Source of the DNA: Candidatus Nitrosopumilus sp.
Lineage (GTDB): Archaea > Thermoproteota > Nitrososphaeria > Nitrososphaerales > Nitrosopumilaceae
Direction of reading: 5' to 3'
Length of the DNA: 10,394 nucleotides
Assembly: GCA_011055585.1 (NCBI GenBank)
Contig: DRGT01000033.1
Coordinates: 1 to 10,394, forward strand
Part shown: positions 7,219 to 10,394 of the stretch, piece after piece
How positions within the stretch are numbered: position 1 is the first letter of the stretch
Layout: every line of letters starts with the position of its first letter
Notes under the pieces: generated by a model
Told to the model about the DNA's origin: nothing
Databases searched by the model: none
What the model saw: the letters and a program-made list of their open reading frames with translations, nothing else
Made by a program: the position numbers and the translations under genes

Positions 7219-7539
7219 CTAAATTTTTGTTAAATCCACTCTTAGAATTTGACCAACTTGAGGACGACCAAGTGACTCATACCTGCTTCTTGGCATAGCA
7301 ATACTAATCGACGTATTCTGATAACTTTTGATCTTTATTGTTGGCTGCGCTTGCAAAATTGCATCTAACAGCGGCATAACCTGCTTTTGTGTTTCAGGAT
7401 CAAGGTTTTGAGATACCGATTCTTTGATCAACTGCTTTTGAGATATGGGTTCCGTCTGAACATTTTCTACAAGTGATAATTGAACTACCTGACCGTTATC
7501 TACAATTTGAGATACTCTGAATTCGTTTATTTCTACCAT
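7219..7539 (-). CDS. Small conserved protein, arcadin-1-like layout
   Basis: This 106-residue soluble protein has an N-terminal beta section (FRVSQIV then VVQLSLVE), a helical middle with several Gln (30-65), and a C-terminal section ISIAMPRSRYESLGRPQVG leading into VDL. The closing 'Y..LG+P.VG' followed by a strand is what I recall from arcadin-1 proteins associated with archaeal actin. The match is by eye only, and no crenactin gene is in the window. ATG at 7539 has a TATA-like box at 7562-7568, 26 nt upstream. A 20-bp palindrome lies a further 37 bp upstream and may control this gene. Confidence 0.75.
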   Translation of the reverse strand: MVEINEFRVSQIVDNGQVVQLSLVENVQTEPISQKQLIKESVSQNLDPETQKQVMPLLDAILQAQPTIKIKSYQNTSISIAMPRSRYESLGRPQVGQILRVDLTKI

Positions 7540-7561
7540 AAGGCAAAATTAGGCAGATTGC

Positions 7562-7568
7562 ATTTATC
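7562..7568 (-). promoter_or_regulatory. TATA-like box for the arcadin-1-like gene
   Basis: GATAAAT on the minus strand is centred 26 nt upstream of the ATG at 7539. Confidence 0.45.
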
Positions 7569-7604
7569 TCTAACTCAAAACCGGTATTTGGAGAGGGTTG
7601 AACT

Positions 7605-7624
7605 TGTGTGTATCGATACACACA
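7605..7624. repeat. 20-bp perfect palindrome (possible operator)
   Basis: TGTGTGTATCGATACACACA is perfectly self-complementary. It lies between two minus-strand genes, 66 bp upstream of the ATG at 7539 and upstream of its TATA box. As RNA it could form an 8-bp stem with a TCGA loop. There is no T-run after it on either strand, so a terminator is unlikely. A site for a dimeric regulator is the simplest reading. Confidence 0.55.
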
Positions 7625-7665
7625 GAAAGATTGGACAAAATCATTGAACCGTTGATTCAGAAATT

Positions 7666-7758
7666 CTATCTTAATGAAAAAAACAGGGCTATAATCGCTA
7701 TGACTACTGCAGATCCTACTCCCATTGCAAAAATTATTTTGCCGCCGTCAACTTTCAC
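7666..7758 (-). CDS. 30-residue single-span membrane microprotein
   Basis: GTG at 7758 to TAG at 7666-7668 encodes 30 residues: a short polar start MKVDGGK, a hydrophobic segment at about 8-27 with small residues (FAMGVGSAVVIAIIALFF), and a basic end SLR. The pattern is that of a one-pass membrane peptide. TTTAATTT-like sequence centred at about 7784 is 26 nt upstream, supporting a leaderless start at this GTG. A weak TTG-initiated frame on the opposite strand (7598-7792) covers the same bases but has no such features. Small hydrophobic peptides of this kind are often subunits of membrane complexes. No partner is evident here. Confidence 0.6.
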   Translation of the reverse strand: MKVDGGKIIFAMGVGSAVVIAIIALFFSLR

Positions 7759-7765
7759 ACCAGCT

Positions 7766-7948
7766 CTAGATCACATTGAAATTAAATTCTAACGAATTGC
7801 GATCAGCATACTGATCATTTCTACGTAAGTGTTTTAATACTTGATGCCAAACATTCCATATCGCAAATTCCCAGACCAAAAAATATCTATCATAGCGTCC
7901 TACTGCGAGGGCCATGTCCAAAGATAGAGTTATGAGGGCTGGTCCCAC
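7766..7948 (-). CDS. Uncertain 60-residue Trp/Arg-rich protein
   Basis: This frame from GTG at 7948 to TAG at 7766-7768 has a hydrophobic N-terminal part. It continues with RYDRYFLVWEFAIWNVWHQV (18-37) and a charged region with LRRNDQYADRN (41-51). Three Trp in nine residues, on what could be one amphipathic helix, argue for real coding. Codons are richer in GCC, CTC, CGC and TCG than the neighbours, which argues against it or suggests another origin. The start lies inside an inverted repeat (7939-7959), and a TATA-like box at 7968-7975 is about 24 nt upstream. An ATG at residue 12 is an alternative. It ends 7 bp before the membrane microprotein start. No family is recognised. Confidence 0.45.
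   Translation of the reverse strand: MGPALITLSLDMALAVGRYDRYFLVWEFAIWNVWHQVLKHLRRNDQYADRNSLEFNFNVI
7778..7788 (-). promoter_or_regulatory. TATA-like box for the membrane microprotein
   Basis: The minus strand reads AATTTAATTTC, centred about 26 nt upstream of the GTG at 7758. It lies inside the last codons of the upstream frame 7766-7948. Confidence 0.4.
7801..7816. repeat. Small inverted repeat GATCAG-CATA-CTGATC
   Basis: A perfect 6-bp stem with a 4-nt loop lies inside the uncertain frame 7766-7948. Its meaning is unknown. Together with the 7939-7959 repeat it leaves open that this stretch is a structured RNA and not a gene. Confidence 0.25.
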
Positions 7949-7959
7949 TGCGGGACCAG
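7939..7959. repeat. Inverted repeat, 8-bp perfect stem with 5-nt loop
   Basis: CTGGTCCC at 7939-7946 and GGGACCAG at 7952-7959 are perfect complements around ACTGC. The repeat is GC-rich in an AT-rich setting, 16 bp after the stop of the 104-residue gene and overlapping the GTG at 7948. It may be a hairpin ending the upstream transcript, although no U-run directly follows on the minus strand. It may instead be an operator across the next gene's start. Confidence 0.55.
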
Positions 7960-7967
7960 TTTCTCAA

Positions 7968-7975
7968 AAATTAAA
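7968..7975 (-). promoter_or_regulatory. TATA-like or T-rich element after the 104-residue gene
   Basis: On the minus strand this reads TTTAATTT, centred about 24 nt upstream of the GTG at 7948. The same AT-rich stretch could serve as a T-rich archaeal termination signal for the upstream gene. The sequence alone does not decide. Confidence 0.3.
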
Positions 7976-8290
7976 TTATTCTAAAACTTCGTGCTCTTCA
8001 GGAACTGTTGAAGCTCCTTCCATGATGGCTTTTTTGATCAAGGGAGCTCTTTCTTTAATGATATTGTAAAATTCCTGAATATCCTCAACATTCACATCAA
8101 TTTTTTGATTTAGATATGCCTGCATAAATTCTGAATAAATATTTCCTGTAATGATCCCAAAAGCAGTATCTGTTACTGATTCAACTTCAGGCACAAAGCC
8201 TTCCGCAATTTGTTCGTAGGACGATGCTTCGCTAATGTAATAATGAATCAAGCTTTCAATGTATTCTTTATTCTCCTTTGAAATGGCCAT
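7976..8290 (-). CDS. Acidic helical protein of unknown function
   Basis: This 104-residue soluble acidic protein is predicted mostly helical, with no cysteines and no membrane span. Residues 1-30 form an amphipathic helix with YIESLIHYYISEASSYEQIA, and the C-terminus is Glu-rich (PEEHEVLE). It begins 4 bp after the stop of the FxLYD surface protein gene, so the two are probably one transcript. ATG at 8290 is the only sensible start, and no clear Shine-Dalgarno sequence is present. Family not recognised. It could be a cytoplasmic partner of the surface protein, on context alone. Confidence 0.75.
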   Translation of the reverse strand: MAISKENKEYIESLIHYYISEASSYEQIAEGFVPEVESVTDTAFGIITGNIYSEFMQAYLNQKIDVNVEDIQEFYNIIKERAPLIKKAIMEGASTVPEEHEVLE

Positions 8291-8294
8291 GTTA

Positions 8295-9053
8295 CTATGA
8301 TGAATTTATCGCAGAAATAAGGTTTGGTACTGTTCTTGCTGAATAACGTATCAAAATCACATAAGCAGAAACTGAACCGCCAAGTAACAGCAATGTTCCT
8401 AGTGGAAATTCTGGCGCTGCTGCATATTCTTCAGACTCTGCCACTAGAGTGTAATCAACAACACTAGTGGTTTGTAATTTATCAGTAACTGGAATCAAAA
8501 AGAATACTTCATCATTTGATCTGAGATAATCAGGCCTTGCAAGTGATTTTGACACTGCAGCAACATTTCCTTCTCTATCATAAAGTGTCGCAACAATGGA
8601 AATGGCATTTGCAGTAATTTCTCCATTGTTTGCCACCATTCCAGTAATCATCAAATTATCAAATTTATCTCGAGAAATATCAGAAGAGATGATATCAATT
8701 ACCTGACTTTTTGGGATACTTACTTTATAGTCAACATAAACAGAATAATCATCAATCATCTGTGCTTTTTGACCAGTGATTACAAGATCAAATGGTCCTT
8801 TCATTCCAGGCATTATCATATTTACCAAAGAACTCGTTCTAACAGTATCCACAATTTCATTTTCAGAATACAAAGTCACATACACGTCAATTTGGTTTAG
8901 AGGCACATCTAATTGGTTATGAATTTCACCAACAATGTGTAAAGAACCATCGCTTCCAATATAGTGTTGGTCGTTTTGAATTGAAACTTCTGCCCAAGCA
9001 CTAGAAATACCAAAGATAAGAGGAATTACCAGTAACAGGTATTTTTTCAACAA
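8295..9053 (-). CDS. Exported surface protein with two FxLYD-like domains and PEF-type C-terminus
   Basis: This 252-residue protein starts with a signal peptide (KK, hydrophobic 5-18, likely cut after A19-W20-A21). Two beta-rich repeats follow, at about 36-115 (SLHIVGEIHNQ ... VYVTLYSENEIV) and 131-205 (NLMITGMVANNG ... IVATLYDREGNV). Both match the FxLYD pattern of 'G.v.N' followed by 'v.atLyd..g.v'. Near the end PEFPLG (214-219) leads into a hydrophobic span to about 235 and then Arg residues. This resembles PEF-CTERM-type archaeal sorting signals, although the 17-residue tail is long for that class. A role on the cell surface is likely; the ligand is unknown. The start is one of two consecutive TTG codons at 9048-9053. 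Confidence 0.8.
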   Translation of the reverse strand: MLKKYLLLVIPLIFGISSAWAEVSIQNDQHYIGSDGSLHIVGEIHNQLDVPLNQIDVYVTLYSENEIVDTVRTSSLVNMIMPGMKGPFDLVITGQKAQMIDDYSVYVDYKVSIPKSQVIDIISSDISRDKFDNLMITGMVANNGEITANAISIVATLYDREGNVAAVSKSLARPDYLRSNDEVFFLIPVTDKLQTTSVVDYTLVAESEEYAAAPEFPLGTLLLLGGSVSAYVILIRYSARTVPNLISAINSS

Positions 9054-9081
9054 ATTGATTTCGTCGTTTTAGTTAAAGAAG

Positions 9082-9576
9082 TTATTGTCCAAGTCCTCGT
9101 TGTGCATCTTTGTAATCTGCTAGAGCTGCCAATTCATATTGTAAAGCTTCTTGAATAAGAGATTCAGATCGAATCATGTGAGAATCATCACCTGTTTCTA
9201 TCCATTTGATAAATTCCCTATCGCTCTCAATCTGAGATTCTGTTGATAATTTGAACAACTCTACTGATGTTACATATGGCTCAGGAGGGATTAATTTGCC
9301 ATATCTAGGAATGATTTTTTCCATTTCTGAAATATAATTATTAGAATATTCTAAAAGCTCCTCTTTAGTTAGATCTCCTTCCTTCCATTGAACAGTTTTT
9401 GACGAAAAATCATTCTGTAATTTTGTCACAACATCTTGGATTTGTTGCAACTCATTTCCAAAATTAAATCCCTTAACATTGATTTGATCAATATAGTAAT
9501 TGTACCCAATAATGCTTCCAATAATTACCGCAGCTATAGCAGCTATAGCGATATTCTGAATCTTCTTTTTCTTCAA
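9082..9576 (-). CDS. Membrane-anchored helical protein of unknown function
   Basis: This 164-residue protein has a basic start MKKKK and one hydrophobic segment at about 8-27, then a long acidic helical domain (about 36-164). That domain contains LIPPEPYVTSVELFKLS in its middle and probably lies outside the membrane. No cysteines. The N-terminus could be a signal anchor. Start TTG at 9576 lies 2 bp after the stop of the preceding gene, and the surface protein gene follows after a 28-bp gap, so an operon is likely. Family not recognised. A binding or scaffold role at the envelope is inference from topology and neighbours. Confidence 0.78.
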   Translation of the reverse strand: MKKKKIQNIAIAAIAAVIIGSIIGYNYYIDQINVKGFNFGNELQQIQDVVTKLQNDFSSKTVQWKEGDLTKEELLEYSNNYISEMEKIIPRYGKLIPPEPYVTSVELFKLSTESQIESDREFIKWIETGDDSHMIRSESLIQEALQYELAALADYKDAQRGLGQ

Positions 9577-9578
9577 AA

Positions 9579-9866
9579 TTAAGTGATGTAATTTCCCTCT
9601 GCATCAGTTTTTAGTTCTATCGTTGTAACTTTTCCACTGATAAAAGATTCATTTCTAGTTGTTCTAACTCTTTCAACATCAAGATGGTGTGGCCAAATCT
9701 CAACAACTATTGCTTCAACTTTGACATTCTCAGGGGCATCAGTAATTACAATGTCTTCTTTTTTAATTCCGTAATCTTGTAATCTCTTAATAGAATGTGC
9801 TACAAGTTCTTCTGGATATTTATGATCAATTACCCAAACGGTTCCCTCATATTCGATCTTTTCCAT
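9579..9866 (-). CDS. Small soluble protein of unknown function
   Basis: From ATG at 9866 the product is 95 residues with alternating strands and helices: a strand EGTVWVIDH, a helix EELVAHSIKRLQDYGI, a strand DIVITDA, a strand VKVEAIVVEIWP, and a strand pair at the end. This would fit a small alpha/beta fold. A longer frame from TTG at 9899 adds 11 residues. The ATG is preferred because a TATATT-containing box at 9890-9898 lies about 27 nt upstream and the extension has no domain character. It sits between the RAM-domain gene and the membrane-anchored helical gene. Family not recognised. Confidence 0.72.
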   Translation of the reverse strand: MEKIEYEGTVWVIDHKYPEELVAHSIKRLQDYGIKKEDIVITDAPENVKVEAIVVEIWPHHLDVERVRTTRNESFISGKVTTIELKTDAEGNYIT

Positions 9867-9889
9867 TTTCAACAAAGTCTTGGCATTCG

Positions 9890-9898
9890 AATATAACA
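9890..9898 (-). promoter_or_regulatory. TATA-like box for the 95-residue gene
   Basis: The minus strand reads TGTTATATT, just after the stop of the RAM-domain gene and centred 27-28 nt upstream of the ATG at 9866. It decides the start of that gene. Confidence 0.45.
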
Positions 9899-9899
9899 A

Positions 9900-10136
9900 T
9901 CATTCGGGGTTTATCACATTTAGTGTCATGGTGCTAACAACTCTGGCCAGCTTTCTTATTTTAGATGACAAAGTTTTTTCAAAATCCTTTTGAGAATCAG
10001 CATGAACCTCTGCTATTATATCATAAGCGCCAAAAGTAAGATATGCATTTTTTACTTCAGGGATTTGTCTTAGCTCCTCAACAATGTAATCTTCTGACCC
10101 AAGGTCACAATTCAGTAAAATATACCCAACGTGCAT
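9900..10136 (-). CDS. Stand-alone Lrp/AsnC ligand-binding (RAM) domain protein
   Basis: This 78-residue protein matches the C-terminal ligand-binding domain of Lrp/AsnC regulators, with no helix-turn-helix. Typical features are the opening strand VGYILLNC, the EELRQIPEV helix with NAYLTFGAYDIIAEV (30-44), where the G-x-Y-D turn is the family hallmark, and closing strand STMTLNVI. Such domains form dimers and higher rings and bind amino acids or other small molecules. Stand-alone versions may modulate full Lrp regulators or enzymes. ATG at 10136 is the only good start. The leader AAGAAAAAGT before it is A-rich without a clear Shine-Dalgarno sequence. It is the first complete gene of the minus-strand series here. 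Confidence 0.9.
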   Translation of the reverse strand: MHVGYILLNCDLGSEDYIVEELRQIPEVKNAYLTFGAYDIIAEVHADSQKDFEKTLSSKIRKLARVVSTMTLNVINPE

Positions 10137-10190
10137 TACTTTTTCTTAACACTCTATTATCGAAACTAGTCTTTAAATCTTAAAATTGAT

Positions 10191-10375
10191 TTACCATCTA
10201 CTACGCAAACCATAATACTTTTTTCCATATTGTTTGCTTGAACGTTTCTTTCCTCCAGAACCTCTTTCATCTCTTGCATCTCCACTCCCACCTGATTCTT
10301 TTTTACCACTTGAACGTGGTCCTCTACTTTGGTAACCACCTGAGCTAGGTCCTCTACTTTGGTAACCACCTGAGC
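10191..10375 (-). CDS. Gly/Ser/Arg-rich C-terminal tail of a probable RNA-binding protein (5' truncated)
   Basis: The frame ending with TAA at 10191-10193 encodes 60 residues with no start inside the window. It opens with two copies of a 10-residue unit, SGGYQSRGPS and SGGYQSRGPR. A low-complexity part with GKKESGG, DERGSGGKKR and a basic-aromatic end KQYGKKYYGLRSRW follows. Such RGG/GYxSRG tails are common on archaeal DEAD-box RNA helicases and other RNA-binding proteins, so a helicase is my best guess, but no catalytic domain is visible. A different frame over the same bases gives a protein starting MYKRQ. That start comes from adapter sequence, and the 10-residue unit in that frame lacks the usual RGG composition. 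Confidence 0.65.
10318..10375. repeat. Two-copy 30-bp tandem repeat
   Basis: A 28-bp stretch is identical at 10318-10345 and 10348-10375 with a period of 30 bp. A diverged copy (about 18 of 30 matches) precedes it at 10291-10320. In the minus-strand coding frame each copy is one 10-residue GYQSRGP unit. More copies may lie beyond the contig end, and repeats of this kind can stop an assembly. Confidence 0.85.
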
Positions 10376-10394
10376 CTGTCTCTTATACACATCT
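10376..10394. other. Tn5/Nextera mosaic-end adapter (non-genomic)
   Basis: The final 19 bases, CTGTCTCTTATACACATCT, are exactly the reverse complement of the 19-bp Tn5 mosaic end used in Nextera tagmentation libraries. This is untrimmed adapter, not archaeal DNA. It supplies the false start codon and residues MYKRQ of the ORF covering 10166-10390. Confidence 0.97.

Noticed and set aside
7590..7630. tRNA-like T-arm (GTTCAACC on the minus strand)
   Set aside because: Only two base pairs of the T-stem form, and no acceptor, D-arm or anticodon arm can be drawn around it.
7598..7792. 64-residue + strand ORF from TTG
   Set aside because: It begins inside the 20-bp palindrome region, has no domain or promoter support, and lies antisense to the 30-residue membrane microprotein.
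10318..10375. CRISPR-like direct repeats
   Set aside because: The units abut with a 30-bp period and no spacers, and they encode a protein repeat.
10166..10390. 74-residue ORF starting MYKRQ
   Set aside because: The start and first residues come from Nextera adapter, and another frame over the same bases has the composition of a real protein tail.

Overview
The window looks like a contig end from a low-GC ammonia-oxidising archaeon (Nitrososphaerota/Thaumarchaeota, Nitrosopumilus-like). The basis is strongly AT-rich DNA, frequent GTG and TTG starts, almost no Shine-Dalgarno sequences, and TATA-like boxes centred about 26 nt upstream of many start codons, which implies leaderless mRNAs. The gene content also fits: a stand-alone Lrp-type RAM domain, a DUF47 plus Pit phosphate pair, a DUF255 thioredoxin-like protein, an archaeal PurE, and many small lineage-specific proteins. 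The taxonomic call is inference, because no rRNA or amo gene is present.

Layout, left to right. Positions 1-75 hold the 3' end of a + strand gene. It converges on a membrane-anchored protein with three cysteine-pair repeats (80-454, -). Next are a small + strand protein with faint GIY-YIG resemblance (573-902) and a 36-residue zinc ribbon (938-1048). A 77-residue helical protein (1043-1276, -), a 50-residue Cys/His protein (1317-1469, -) and a zinc alcohol dehydrogenase (1495-2529, -) follow. From a divergent promoter region come a Lys/Glu-rich small protein (2604-2846, +) and the DUF255 protein (2877-4907, +). PurE (4908-5483, -) is convergent with the latter. DUF47 and Pit (5569-7214, +) form a phosphate uptake operon.

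The right part (7219-10136) is all on the - strand. It holds an arcadin-1-like small protein, a 30-residue membrane microprotein, a 60-residue uncertain ORF, a 104-residue helical protein, a signal-peptide protein with two FxLYD-like domains and a PEF-type C-terminal anchor, a membrane-anchored helical protein, a small soluble protein and a RAM-domain regulator. The last gene (10191-10375, -) is only the Gly/Ser/Arg-rich C-terminal tail of a larger protein, probably RNA-binding.

The final 19 bases (10376-10394) are not genomic: they are an exact Tn5/Nextera mosaic-end adapter. Any ORF read through them (protein beginning MYKRQ) is an artefact. Three small genes (938-1048, 1317-1469, 7666-7758) were found by eye and supported by cysteine or membrane patterns and TATA boxes at leaderless spacing. 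All four convergent gene junctions in the window have 4 bp or less between stop codons, and one overlaps. I see no defence system, CRISPR array, IS element, tRNA or rRNA. The novelty here lies in small proteins, compact junctions and two strong palindromes.
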